Source: Pelagibacteraceae bacterium GOM-A1 (lineage in GTDB: Bacteria > Pseudomonadota > Alphaproteobacteria > Pelagibacterales > Pelagibacteraceae). From it: a stretch of DNA of 64,000 nt. Both the position numbers and the translations under genes were made by a program. Position 1 is the stretch's first letter. Each line of letters opens with the position of its first letter. The stretch is from NCBI GenBank assembly GCA_001704065.1, contig LHBX01000016.1:62001-126000 (forward strand), read 5' to 3'. The notes beneath the pieces were generated by a model. It searched no databases, was not told where the DNA came from, and saw only the letters and a program-made list of their open reading frames with translations. Positions 1 to 7,877 of the stretch are shown one piece after another.

Positions 1-317
1 TCTTTTTTAGTGCCAATACTTAAAGCTACATTTGTATATATTGATTTTATTTTTTTAAATTTTTTGATTTTTTTTACGTCATGCTGTTTTGTTAAGCATG
101 TAATCATCCCATATTCTGATAACTTTTGTGCAACACCTAGCTCTCCAACACCATCCATGTTAGCAGCCATTATAGGAATTCCAGACCATTCGTTTTTACT
201 GTATTTAAAACGATAAGTTCTCTTTAGATTTACATCTTTTCTACTTTTAAGAGTGCTTCTTTTAGGTCTAAAAAGTACGTCGGAATAATCTAGTTTTAGC
301 TCTTCTTCAATTCTCAC
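1..317 (-). CDS. guaC: GMP reductase, N-terminal part (runs off left edge)
   Basis: This frame was read by eye on the complement and is open to the window edge (105 codons seen). It begins with the RIEEELKLDYSDVLFRPKRS stretch typical of the GuaC N-terminus, followed by TLKSR and IPIMAANMDGVG, which belong to the IMPDH/GMPR barrel. GuaC reduces GMP to IMP with NADPH. The catalytic cysteine lies beyond the edge. I chose the GTG at 317 because known family members start at this residue. An in-frame ATG at 335 would add six residues. Neither start has a clear Shine-Dalgarno sequence. IMP dehydrogenase is the alternative, but there is no CBS insertion point and the N-terminus fits GuaC better. 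Confidence 0.85.
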   Translation of the reverse strand, partial: MRIEEELKLDYSDVLFRPKRSTLKSRKDVNLKRTYRFKYSKNEWSGIPIMAANMDGVGELGVAQKLSEYGMITCLTKQHDVKKIKKFKKIKSIYTNVALSIGTKK

Positions 318-439
318 AAAAATGAAGGTATACATCCAATGAATGATAATTCAATTTAATAATTGATCTTATTAACGTTGTATTTTAACAATTTTAAAAT
401 TGCTGATTGAATTATAAAAATATAAATTAAAATAAATAA

Positions 440-1315
440 ATGTTTGAAGGTTTTAAGAGTAAATACGTACAAGTAAAAAAAGGAAAAGTGTTCTGTAAAA
501 TTAAAGGAGAAGGGCCGCCTTTATTATTACTTCATGGTTATCCTCAAACACATTTAATGTGGCACAAAACGGCTCCAGAGTTATCAAAAAGCTTTACTGT
601 AGTTGCAGCAGACTTAAGAGGCTATGGAAACAGTTTAGCTCCACCATCTGATAATAAACATTATAATTATTCAAAACGAGAAATGGCGAGTGACATGAAA
701 CAAATGATGGTAAAATTAGGGTATAATAAATTTTATGTTGCAGGCCATGATAGAGGTGGAAGAGTTGCTCATAGATTAGCAAGAGACCACAGAAAAAATG
801 TGATCGCTTTAAGCGTTTTAGACATCTGTCCAACATTAGATATGTATGAACTAACAACTAGAGATTTTGCAAAAGCTTACTTTCATTGGTTTTTTTTAAT
901 TCAACCAAAGTGGTTACCTGAGAGAATGATAATGAGCGATCCAAGAAAATGGATGAAGAATTGCCTAGATAAATGGTCTGGTAATCATAAATTTGGAAAA
1001 GTTGAAGAGGGCTATCTAAAGTGCTTTAAGCAACCAAAGAGAATTCATGGATCATGTGAAGATTATAGAGCATCTGCTACAATTGATCTTGATCATGACA
1101 GACACGATCGAAAGAAAAAATTAAATATTCCTGTTCAAGTTTTATGGGGAAAAAAAGGAGTTATTGACAAACAATTTAAACCAATAAAAATTTGGCAAAA
1201 ATATTCAAATAAAAAAGTTTTAGGAGTTGCTGTTAAATCTGGACATTTTATACCAGAGCAAAATCCCGAAGAAACTATTAAACAATTAAAAAGTTTCTTT
1301 TTAAAAAATGCTTAA
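440..1315 (+). CDS. Fluoroacetate/haloacetate dehalogenase-like alpha/beta hydrolase
   Basis: The protein has 291 residues and a complete alpha/beta-hydrolase fold. The nucleophile elbow is GHDRGGR, with Asp104 in place of Ser, as in haloalkanoate dehalogenases and epoxide hydrolases. Arg105 and Arg108 follow it and would hold a carboxylate. Asp128, His149-Trp150, Tyr209 and His269 occupy the spacings of the catalytic Asp, the halide-pocket His-Trp-Tyr and the catalytic His of fluoroacetate dehalogenase. The oxyanion region is HGYPQ at residues 32-36. The gene is first in a tight operon, its end overlapping the next start by 8 bases. It is divergent from guaC over 122 bases. The protein is probably cytoplasmic, as no signal peptide is seen. 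The true substrate is unproven; an epoxide or another haloacid is possible. Confidence 0.85.
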   Translation: MFEGFKSKYVQVKKGKVFCKIKGEGPPLLLLHGYPQTHLMWHKTAPELSKSFTVVAADLRGYGNSLAPPSDNKHYNYSKREMASDMKQMMVKLGYNKFYVAGHDRGGRVAHRLARDHRKNVIALSVLDICPTLDMYELTTRDFAKAYFHWFFLIQPKWLPERMIMSDPRKWMKNCLDKWSGNHKFGKVEEGYLKCFKQPKRIHGSCEDYRASATIDLDHDRHDRKKKLNIPVQVLWGKKGVIDKQFKPIKIWQKYSNKKVLGVAVKSGHFIPEQNPEETIKQLKSFFLKNA

Positions 1316-2096
1316 AATTATTCCTAATAAAAAAAATATAGGTGCAGAATTAGTCTGTGATTTAAATAAAATTAATAATTCTTCATTAAAAAAAATAAAA
1401 TCTGCCTTATCAAAATATGGGATGATTTATTTTAGAAACCAAAAATTAAATTCTGATCATTATGTAAAATTTGCAAAAAAATTTGGAAAACTTGCAAACT
1501 ATCCAAGGTTAAAAGGATTGAATAAAAAATATCCTCAAATAACCGTTGTTCAAAGAAAATCTACTGATAAAGGACCTAGTTTTGGTGAACAATTTCATAC
1601 AGATTCAATTTATACCAAAAAGCCACCTAGATTTACAATGTTACTATCTAAATTAGTTCCAAAAAAAGGTAAGGCAAACACTGATTTCTGTTCTCAATAT
1701 TTAGCTTACGAAAAGCTACCAGCTAATTTTAAAAGAAAGTTTAAAAACGAAAAATGCATATTTTCATCAGAAGGACCTATTTCTGTAACAAGATTGGAAA
1801 GAGAGAAAGAAAAGGGGAAAAAAGCTAAAGAACTTATTTCAAAGCATAAACTAATAAGAAAAATAAATAGTAAATATACTTTATATTGTAGCCCAGGACA
1901 CTTTATTGGCTTTAATAACAGTAAAATTGATAAAAAATTAAAAACTTATTTATTTAAACATCAATTAAAAAAAAGTTTTCAATATTCTTTAGAATGGGAA
2001 AAAAACCAATTAGCTATTTGGGATAATAGATCTATGCTTCATCAAGCAACAGCTTTTAAAGGTAATAGAATTATGCATAGAATTACTGTCCAATAA
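1308..2096 (+). CDS. TauD/TfdA-family 2-oxoglutarate-dependent dioxygenase
   Basis: The 262-residue protein has the iron site of the TauD family: His97-x-Asp99 in the FHTDS motif and the distal His245 in SMLHQA. Arg258 near the C-terminus is in the position that binds 2-oxoglutarate. Such enzymes oxidise small molecules such as taurine, 2,4-D or carnitine precursors, releasing CO2 and succinate. The start overlaps the dehalogenase-like gene by 8 bases, and the stop overlaps the next start (TAATG), so the three genes are probably translationally coupled. The substrate cannot be told from sequence. Confidence 0.88.
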   Translation: MLKIIPNKKNIGAELVCDLNKINNSSLKKIKSALSKYGMIYFRNQKLNSDHYVKFAKKFGKLANYPRLKGLNKKYPQITVVQRKSTDKGPSFGEQFHTDSIYTKKPPRFTMLLSKLVPKKGKANTDFCSQYLAYEKLPANFKRKFKNEKCIFSSEGPISVTRLEREKEKGKKAKELISKHKLIRKINSKYTLYCSPGHFIGFNNSKIDKKLKTYLFKHQLKKSFQYSLEWEKNQLAIWDNRSMLHQATAFKGNRIMHRITVQ

Positions 2097-3019
2097 TGTT
2101 TCATGTCTTTCTAGGGTTAACACCATTTATAGGTATTACTCTTATTGGTTATTTTTTAGGATATATTAAGATATTTGATTTACAAAAGGCTAGAATATTT
2201 AATTTATTTTCATTTTATATCGCAGTTCCTGCTTTAATTATAAAACTAGTTGCGCAAAGTGATGTTGGAGAAATAGATGTATCTCAAATTTCATCATATT
2301 TTTTAATGCAGTTAACAAGTGGAATATTTGCTTTTTTATTAACTAAAAATACTTTCAAAAGATCAATACAAGAATCTATTATTTGGGCTTTAACTGTTGC
2401 TTTATCCAATCACGTAATTTTGGTTTTACCTATTGCTGAAATATTTTTTGCAGGAAGTACGATAACTCAAATATCAGGTATTATTTTAATGGATAGTGTA
2501 GTTTTATTATCCATAGTGAGTTTCTTTTTAGAACTTACTGTAAAAAAAAGAATTAAATTATTTCAGTTTTTAAGAAATTTAATATTAAATCCGATGATAT
2601 TAGCAATAATGATTGGATTGATAATAAGAATTTCAAAGATTAATATAGATGAAACCCCATTTGAGTATATTCTTCAAAGACTAGCAGCATGTGTGATGCC
2701 AGTTGGTTTATTTGCAATTGGTATTATTCTATCTTTTTATTCAAAAAAAGTTTTCAATAAATTAACAATTACGATTTCAATATTGAAACTTATTATTTCA
2801 CCACTGATTTTGCTGATCTTAGGTTACACATTCTTTAGCTTATCAAATCCAATCAACTTTGCTGGAGCTTTATTAGTTAGCGTTGGTCCTTGTGGAGCTA
2901 CCTCAATTGTTATGTGTTCTGCATATAATGTAAGTCCAAAAAATATTATTAAGGCAATATTTATTTCAACATTTGCTTCAATATTTACCTTTTTATTTAC
3001 AATAAATTTATTAAATTAA
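2096..3019 (+). CDS. AEC-family (auxin efflux carrier-like) membrane transporter
   Basis: The 307-residue protein is strongly hydrophobic, with about ten predicted membrane segments arranged as two halves. It has the family N-terminus (a GYFLGYIKIFD loop after the first helix and FYIAVPALIIK in the second). Bacterial AEC proteins include malonate and other carboxylate carriers. Here the gene shares a TAATG junction with the dioxygenase, so it may move that enzyme's substrate or product. Direction and substrate are unknown. Confidence 0.85.
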   Translation: MFHVFLGLTPFIGITLIGYFLGYIKIFDLQKARIFNLFSFYIAVPALIIKLVAQSDVGEIDVSQISSYFLMQLTSGIFAFLLTKNTFKRSIQESIIWALTVALSNHVILVLPIAEIFFAGSTITQISGIILMDSVVLLSIVSFFLELTVKKRIKLFQFLRNLILNPMILAIMIGLIIRISKINIDETPFEYILQRLAACVMPVGLFAIGIILSFYSKKVFNKLTITISILKLIISPLILLILGYTFFSLSNPINFAGALLVSVGPCGATSIVMCSAYNVSPKNIIKAIFISTFASIFTFLFTINLLN

Positions 3020-3025
3020 ATAAAT

Positions 3026-3475
3026 ATGATCAAAAAAATATTTAGTATTCTTTTTATTTCTTTATTCTTATCATCGATTTCGACAGCTAAAGATAAAATA
3101 GATGAAACTATTGATAAAACCACTGATTTTTTGAAATCAATATCTAAGAAAAGTTTGAATAAATCTCAAACCGCAGAATTTTTAAATAATTATGCAATAA
3201 CTCTTGAAGATGAGAGAAATCAAGGCGTTGTAACTTATATATTTGATGAAAAAAATTATAAAAGATACCAAGATGGAAATGTCATTTCAGAAGATGGATG
3301 GAGATTTACAAATTTAGGTAAATTAAGAGTTTTTTCTGGAGATATCAAATTAACTTGGAAATTTAAACTTGATAAGCAAAACGTAATAGTAATTAAGACT
3401 AAATTCCAACCACTTGGAAAAGAATATCTTTTTACCTATCAATTAAAAGATAAGTTCTTTGAACAAATAAATTAA
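3026..3475 (+). CDS. Secreted protein of unknown function
   Basis: The 149-residue protein has a clear signal peptide (MIKKIFSILFISLFLSSIS, then an STA-type cleavage region), followed by a mostly polar, lysine-rich domain with alternating beta-type stretches. I do not recognise the family. It starts 6 bases after the AEC carrier and is likely in the same transcript. It is probably periplasmic. No cysteine pair or catalytic motif is visible. Confidence 0.75.
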   Translation: MIKKIFSILFISLFLSSISTAKDKIDETIDKTTDFLKSISKKSLNKSQTAEFLNNYAITLEDERNQGVVTYIFDEKNYKRYQDGNVISEDGWRFTNLGKLRVFSGDIKLTWKFKLDKQNVIVIKTKFQPLGKEYLFTYQLKDKFFEQIN

Positions 3476-3589
3476 ATGTCAAAAAGATATAGTGGAAAAT
3501 CATTTAAAGACTCTAGTGTGATGAAAAAAGCTAAACTTTCTCTAAAGGAAAAAAGAAAAATTAAAAAAGATAAGAAAAAGAACCAGTGA
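3476..3589 (+). CDS. Lysine-rich microprotein (37 aa), hypothetical
   Basis: An ATG follows directly on the TAA of the preceding gene, with no gap, and opens a 37-codon frame that ends before the tRNA promoter. The product (MSKRYSGKSFKDSSV then a run rich in Lys, Glu and Arg) has about 40 percent basic residues and a predicted helical tail. Its tight position at the operon end supports translation. Its small size makes chance occurrence possible. Confidence 0.45.
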   Translation: MSKRYSGKSFKDSSVMKKAKLSLKEKRKIKKDKKKNQ

Positions 3590-3593
3590 AATC

Positions 3594-3622
3594 TTGTTTG
3601 CATCAAAAAATAAAAGTAGTAT
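3594..3622 (+). promoter_or_regulatory. Sigma-70-like promoter for tRNA(CAT)
   Basis: TTGTTT at 3594-3599 and TAGTAT at 3617-3622 are separated by 17 bases. Transcription would begin near 3630, about 11 bases before the tRNA. An overlapping TATAAA at 3620-3625 is an alternative -10 box. Confidence 0.45.
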
Positions 3623-3640
3623 AAACCAACAATTATTTAA

Positions 3641-3717
3641 GGCGGGGTAGCTCAGTTGGTTAGAGCGCGGGACTCATAAGCCCGAGGTCAGTGGTTCGAT
3701 CCCACTTCCCGCTACCA
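3641..3717 (+). tRNA. tRNA-Met(CAT), probably elongator
   Basis: The 77-base cloverleaf has an encoded CCA (3715-3717) and anticodon CAT at 3675-3677 in the loop CTCATAA. The acceptor stem GGCGGGG/TCCCGCT has G-U pairs at both ends. The D-stem is GCTC/GAGC and the T-stem AGTGG/CCACT with loop TTCGATC. The anticodon stem has an A31-G39 mismatch, where an A-T pair is usual. The first pair is G-U rather than the unpaired base of initiators, so this is not tRNA-fMet. Ile2 (lysidine-modified CAT) cannot be wholly excluded. Confidence 0.93.
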
Positions 3718-3724
3718 AAAAAAA

Positions 3725-4633
3725 ATGGAAGATATAATATTTAATAAAAAATTTTTAGAGATTGATAATGTATCTATTATAGATAATGTTAACAAAAATG
3801 GCTTCTTCTTCTTCGAAGGAGCATTAAATCAAAAGTTTGTTCAAAAAATCGAAGAAGATCTTAGTAATAAAGATTTTGGTTTAAATGTAAACACAACAAA
3901 TCCTGTTTATACTAAAGCACAATATTTTTTTTCAAATGCTATGACAGCATCAAAAGAATATTTTAATTTGATCACTTCGAAAAAAATATTTTCAATTGCT
4001 AAGACAAAATACAATAAAGATTTTAGACTCAAAGCTCAAAGATACTATGAAACAAAATATGGAAATTATATGCCTTGGCACGCTGACAATGTAGATAATA
4101 ATGGTGTACTGCATAAAAATGATGGATTAATTATGATTATTTATATTAATGATGTTTTTGATGGGGAGTTTCAATTAATTGAAGGTTCAAACCTGAAAAT
4201 TGACGAAAATAAGAGAGATGTTAATTATATTGCAGATAACTATGTAGAGGAAAATTACAAAGATAATATCAAAAGTTTTAAAGGTAAATCAGGTAGTATA
4301 ATTATTTATGATACCTGGCATTTTCATAGAGCAAAACCTATAAAAGACAAAAATTTTGTAAGAAAGTCAATTTTTTTACAAATTGATAACAGTGATAGAA
4401 ATGCTGAAAAACTTTTATTAACTCCCGATTTTTTTAACGAAGAAAAATTTAAAAATATTGAATTGTTGAAATTTTTAGGTTTCGGAAATGTCAGCGATTT
4501 TGCATCAATACCAGCTGGAACAATAAAAAATCTTCCTAATAAGCAGATTATTAAACTAACCAAATTATTATCTCTAACGATTATAAAAAATATTATAAAA
4601 AGAATTTTAATTTATCTCAAATTAAGAAATTAA
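3725..4633 (+). CDS. 2-oxoglutarate/Fe(II)-dependent oxygenase
   Basis: The 302-residue protein carries the double-stranded beta-helix iron motif: His119-x-Asp121 (PWHADN) and a distal His at 199 or 201 (DTWHFHRA). A following Arg-Lys at 213-214 is suited to 2-oxoglutarate. The layout resembles PhyH or prolyl-hydroxylase-like enzymes. The C-terminal 80 residues are basic and have no known motif. The start codon is seven adenines after the tRNA CCA, with no Shine-Dalgarno sequence, so the mRNA would be released by tRNA 3'-end processing. The downstream methyltransferase 20 bases away suggests a shared small-molecule or glycan modification role. The substrate is unknown. Confidence 0.8.
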   Translation: MEDIIFNKKFLEIDNVSIIDNVNKNGFFFFEGALNQKFVQKIEEDLSNKDFGLNVNTTNPVYTKAQYFFSNAMTASKEYFNLITSKKIFSIAKTKYNKDFRLKAQRYYETKYGNYMPWHADNVDNNGVLHKNDGLIMIIYINDVFDGEFQLIEGSNLKIDENKRDVNYIADNYVEENYKDNIKSFKGKSGSIIIYDTWHFHRAKPIKDKNFVRKSIFLQIDNSDRNAEKLLLTPDFFNEEKFKNIELLKFLGFGNVSDFASIPAGTIKNLPNKQIIKLTKLLSLTIIKNIIKRILIYLKLRN

Positions 4634-4653
4634 TTTATAAATAAACTCAATTA

Positions 4654-5463
4654 ATGAGAAAAGAGTACTTACCAAAACTTATATATAAGATTATAGACTT
4701 GGCCGACAAAGTTTTTTTAAAAGTTTGTCCAATTTTTTATATGAGTTTAACTAGAGCTCAGGACAGTAATGATAGATTTATTTTTGGATTAAATATTATC
4801 AAAAATCTATCAAATAAATTAAATAGTATTGATGTTCTTGATGTTGGATGTGGATCTGGAAATTTCTACATTTATTTAAACTCATATTTTAAAAACATGA
4901 ATTATTTAGGAATAGATTTTAATATAAATCAAATTAAATCATCCAAAATTAAAAAAAAAAATTTTAAAATAATTAATCAAGACTTAAGAGAAAAATGGTT
5001 TTTCAAAGAGTTTGACTTTGTATGGTCATCAGAAGTAATTGAACATATATTAGATGATAACAATTTCTTTGAAAATTTAGTAAGGTCTACAAAAAGTGGT
5101 GGTCATATAATAATAACTTCACCACATTTAGATAGTTACATTAATTTTGCAGATAAATTTAGTTGGAGTAAAAAAACATCTATAATTGAAGATGGTGGTC
5201 ACGTAAAGCTTGGATATAGTATAGATGAAATTAAAAAGTTTTCAAAAAATTTTAATTTAAATTTAAAAGACATTTATTTTATAACAGAATGCGATGATTA
5301 TAGAGCTAAAAATATTGCAAGTTTTAATGCGGGACTAAAATGTTATTTATTTAATATATTATACTTAATCAAATACTTTAAATATAAGAAATATACATCT
5401 TTATCAAAATGTAATGATCAATTGAAATACTATTGCATTGGAGCAATCTTTCAAAAAAGCTAA
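4654..5463 (+). CDS. Class I SAM-dependent methyltransferase
   Basis: The 269-residue protein has the SAM-binding motif I VLDVGCGSGNF (around residues 61-71), a downstream acidic motif LGIDFN, and the SSEVIEHI motif of Methyltransf_11/23 families. A long N-terminal helix region and a C-terminal basic extension surround the domain. It follows the oxygenase by 20 bases on the same strand. It converges on apt with a 14-base gap. The acceptor could be a lipid, quinone-like compound or glycan, and the sequence does not decide. Confidence 0.82.
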   Translation: MRKEYLPKLIYKIIDLADKVFLKVCPIFYMSLTRAQDSNDRFIFGLNIIKNLSNKLNSIDVLDVGCGSGNFYIYLNSYFKNMNYLGIDFNINQIKSSKIKKKNFKIINQDLREKWFFKEFDFVWSSEVIEHILDDNNFFENLVRSTKSGGHIIITSPHLDSYINFADKFSWSKKTSIIEDGGHVKLGYSIDEIKKFSKNFNLNLKDIYFITECDDYRAKNIASFNAGLKCYLFNILYLIKYFKYKKYTSLSKCNDQLKYYCIGAIFQKS

Positions 5464-5477
5464 TAAATTTTTAAAAT

Positions 5478-6005
5478 TTAATGACCTGGAAAGTGCAGTA
5501 AGTTTTCAATTTTGTAACCTTTTTTCTCTAAATTTTTTGTCCCTCCAAGGTCAAATAAATTAATTACAAAAATAAATCCTGCGACCTTACTTTTCGATAT
5601 TTCTATTAATTTGGCAGCTGCTTCAGCGGTACCCCCAGTGGCAATTAAATCGTCAATTATTAAGACGCTATCACCTTCATCGAAAGAGTCTTTATGAACT
5701 TCTATTGTCGCCGTTCCATACTCAAGTTCAAAGTCTATAGAATGAACATCAGCAGGTAATTTATTTTTCTTTCTCAGCATTATAAATGGTTTATCTAACA
5801 TATATGAAATAGCCGAAGCAAAAACAAAACCTCTTGATTCAACAGCGGCTATTTTATTAAATTTGAATTTTTTTGATCTTTCTAATATTTGATTAATGCA
5901 TTCTTTGAATGCTTTTTCATTTTTTATAAGAGTTGTAATATCTCTAAATAAAATTCCTTTTTTAGGATAATCTTGAATTGACCTAATATGTTCTTTTAAA
6001 TCCAT
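5478..6005 (-). CDS. apt: Adenine phosphoribosyltransferase
   Basis: The ATG at 6005 gives a 175-residue protein starting MDLKEHIRSIQDYPKKGILF, the usual Apt start. A longer reading frame upstream is the antisense of mtnP and is rejected. The PRPP-binding signature VLIIDDLIATGGTAEAA is present, as is the family loop ESRGFVFA. Apt makes AMP from adenine and PRPP. It is divergent from mtnP, which releases adenine from methylthioadenosine, with only 28 bases between the two start codons. The pair would salvage the purine of that pathway. Confidence 0.96.
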   Translation of the reverse strand: MDLKEHIRSIQDYPKKGILFRDITTLIKNEKAFKECINQILERSKKFKFNKIAAVESRGFVFASAISYMLDKPFIMLRKKNKLPADVHSIDFELEYGTATIEVHKDSFDEGDSVLIIDDLIATGGTAEAAAKLIEISKSKVAGFIFVINLFDLGGTKNLEKKGYKIENLLHFPGH

Positions 6006-6033
6006 TAATCTTAAATATAATCTAAATAAATAT

Positions 6034-6909
6034 ATGGCAAATAATAAATTAGCAATTATAGGTGGAAGTGGTCTGTATGATGTTGAAGATTTTAAAAATA
6101 GACAAACTCTGGATTTAGACACTCCTTGGGGAAAACCTTCAGATTTAATATTAAAAGCCAAATACAATAACAATGAAATTTATTTTCTTCCTAGACATGG
6201 AAAAGGTCATTTTATTTCTCCATCAAAAATAAATTTTAGAGCAAATATTGATGCACTGAAGCAACTAGGTATTACAGATATTGTATCAGTTTCTGCTGTA
6301 GGATCTTTAAAGGAAGAATTGCATCCAGGAAAATTTGTTATTGTTGATCAATTTATTGATAGAACTTTTGCAAGAAATAAAACTTTTTTTGATGAAGAAA
6401 TAGTTGCACATGTATCAATGGCACATCCAACTTCAAATGGGCTTATGAATGCTTGTGAAGATGCTATCAAAAAAGAAAGTATACCTTATCAAAGAGGTGG
6501 GACTTATGTTGTAATGGAAGGTCCGCAATTTTCAACATTGGCAGAGTCAAATTTATATAGATCATGGAAAGCGGATGTTATTGGAATGACAAATATGCCA
6601 GAAGCTAAACTAGCAAGAGAAGCAGAAATAAGATATGCTTCAGTATCGATGGTAACAGATTATGATTGCTGGCATCCAGATCATGAAAATGTTGATGTTC
6701 AACAAGTTATAAAAGTACTCTTAGATAATGCCGCAAAAGCAAAAAATATGATTAAAAATTTAATTGAGAACTTTGAAAATCATATTGATCCAAAAGATCC
6801 TACAAATAACTGTTTGGATGTAGCTATAATTACAGCCCCAGAAAAAAGAACACAAAAAACAAAAGATAAACTTAAAACAGTAGCAGGAAGGATACTTTTA
6901 AAAAAATGA
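6034..6909 (+). CDS. mtnP: 5'-methylthioadenosine phosphorylase
   Basis: The 291-residue protein has AIIGGSGLYDVEDF at the N-terminus, the phosphate-binding RHGKGH, and EGPQFSTLAES. The TDYDCW segment carries the acidic residues that choose adenine-type rather than guanine-type purines. It splits methylthioadenosine with phosphate into adenine and 5-methylthioribose-1-phosphate. It heads an operon with mtnA, an aldolase and speD-speE. The stop overlaps the next ATG (ATGA). A TATAAT at 6016-6021 lies 12 bases before the ATG, so the leader must be very short if that box is used. Confidence 0.95.
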   Translation: MANNKLAIIGGSGLYDVEDFKNRQTLDLDTPWGKPSDLILKAKYNNNEIYFLPRHGKGHFISPSKINFRANIDALKQLGITDIVSVSAVGSLKEELHPGKFVIVDQFIDRTFARNKTFFDEEIVAHVSMAHPTSNGLMNACEDAIKKESIPYQRGGTYVVMEGPQFSTLAESNLYRSWKADVIGMTNMPEAKLAREAEIRYASVSMVTDYDCWHPDHENVDVQQVIKVLLDNAAKAKNMIKNLIENFENHIDPKDPTNNCLDVAIITAPEKRTQKTKDKLKTVAGRILLKK

Positions 6910-7835
6910 GAAAGATATCACTAATTTTTACTTTTATATTATTTTCAACTCTAGTTTATGCAGGACCTAACGATAAGATTAATGAAAGCGGATTCATTAA
7001 TAAAGAAGTTAGATTGATTAAGAATTTTGAAATTAAGGATCCTAAAAATAAAATTATTTTAATTTATAATCACGGACAAGACGAAAATGATACCTCACCA
7101 AATTGTACATGGGTATCAATGTTAAGAAATCATGCATCTTTGATAAACCAAGAGGTTAATGGAAAAAAAATAATGGTTTATAATTTATGCTCAAATCATC
7201 TTAGAGGAGATATGTCTAAAAAAAAGGATTGGTGGTATTTAAAGCCTCAACCAAAAATTTATGAAGGTAAGCATATATTAGATAAAAGAGTAGAATTAAA
7301 TTTAGAATTAATTAAAAAATTTGTAGATGCGGGAGTACCAAGAAAACAAGTTTTTGTTACAGGACATTCTTGTGGTGGTTTAACCACGTTATTGTTTATG
7401 TCCAGGTACCCAGATAAGGTGGGTGGAGGCATATCTTATATGCAAGCATGTTTTGGAAAATTGTCTTCAAAATATAAAGTAAAGAAAAATGGTGTAGAAA
7501 AAGCAATGGCTAAATTTAGAAAAAAAAATCAAGGACCTCATGATTTGCGACAAAAGATGAATGACGAAATTAAAAATAATTTAAAAGTTCCTATATTAGC
7601 CTTCACACATCCAAAGGATAAATATGAAGGATTATTATCTGATTGGTTAGAAGAAATTCCTGGAATGAAAAGAATAATAATTTCAGAAAATTATAAAATT
7701 AATGGAAAGAGATGTAAGAGAAAAGGAGATGACTGGGAGGAACCAGTAAAAAAGGGTCATAATATGGATGCTGGACTTTGTTTTCAGTATTATAATCCAA
7801 CAATTAAAGAATACATTGCTTCACGAATAAAATGA
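6906..7835 (+). CDS. Secreted alpha/beta-hydrolase-like protein
   Basis: The 309-residue protein begins with a signal peptide ending near LVYAG. A GHSCGG motif around residues 153-158 is a classic serine nucleophile elbow, followed by a MSRYPDKVGG helix as in esterases and polyhydroxyalkanoate depolymerase-like enzymes. A late histidine in KKGHNMDAG could complete the triad. The gene overlaps mtnP by 4 bases. A periplasmic hydrolase has no obvious role in methylthioadenosine salvage, so co-transcription may be for convenience. The substrate is unknown. Confidence 0.78.
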   Translation: MRKISLIFTFILFSTLVYAGPNDKINESGFINKEVRLIKNFEIKDPKNKIILIYNHGQDENDTSPNCTWVSMLRNHASLINQEVNGKKIMVYNLCSNHLRGDMSKKKDWWYLKPQPKIYEGKHILDKRVELNLELIKKFVDAGVPRKQVFVTGHSCGGLTTLLFMSRYPDKVGGGISYMQACFGKLSSKYKVKKNGVEKAMAKFRKKNQGPHDLRQKMNDEIKNNLKVPILAFTHPKDKYEGLLSDWLEEIPGMKRIIISENYKINGKRCKRKGDDWEEPVKKGHNMDAGLCFQYYNPTIKEYIASRIK

Positions 7836-7877
7836 AAGAAATTATAACTCTAAATATTTCATTGATAATTTAAAATA

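Noticed and set aside
10-216. 68-residue plus-strand frame at the left edge
   Set aside because: It is the antisense of the GMP reductase gene, whose family motifs are clear on the minus strand.
6006-6173. N-terminal extension of apt up to position 6173
   Set aside because: It would run antisense through mtnP, and the known Apt start MDLKEH lies at 6005.
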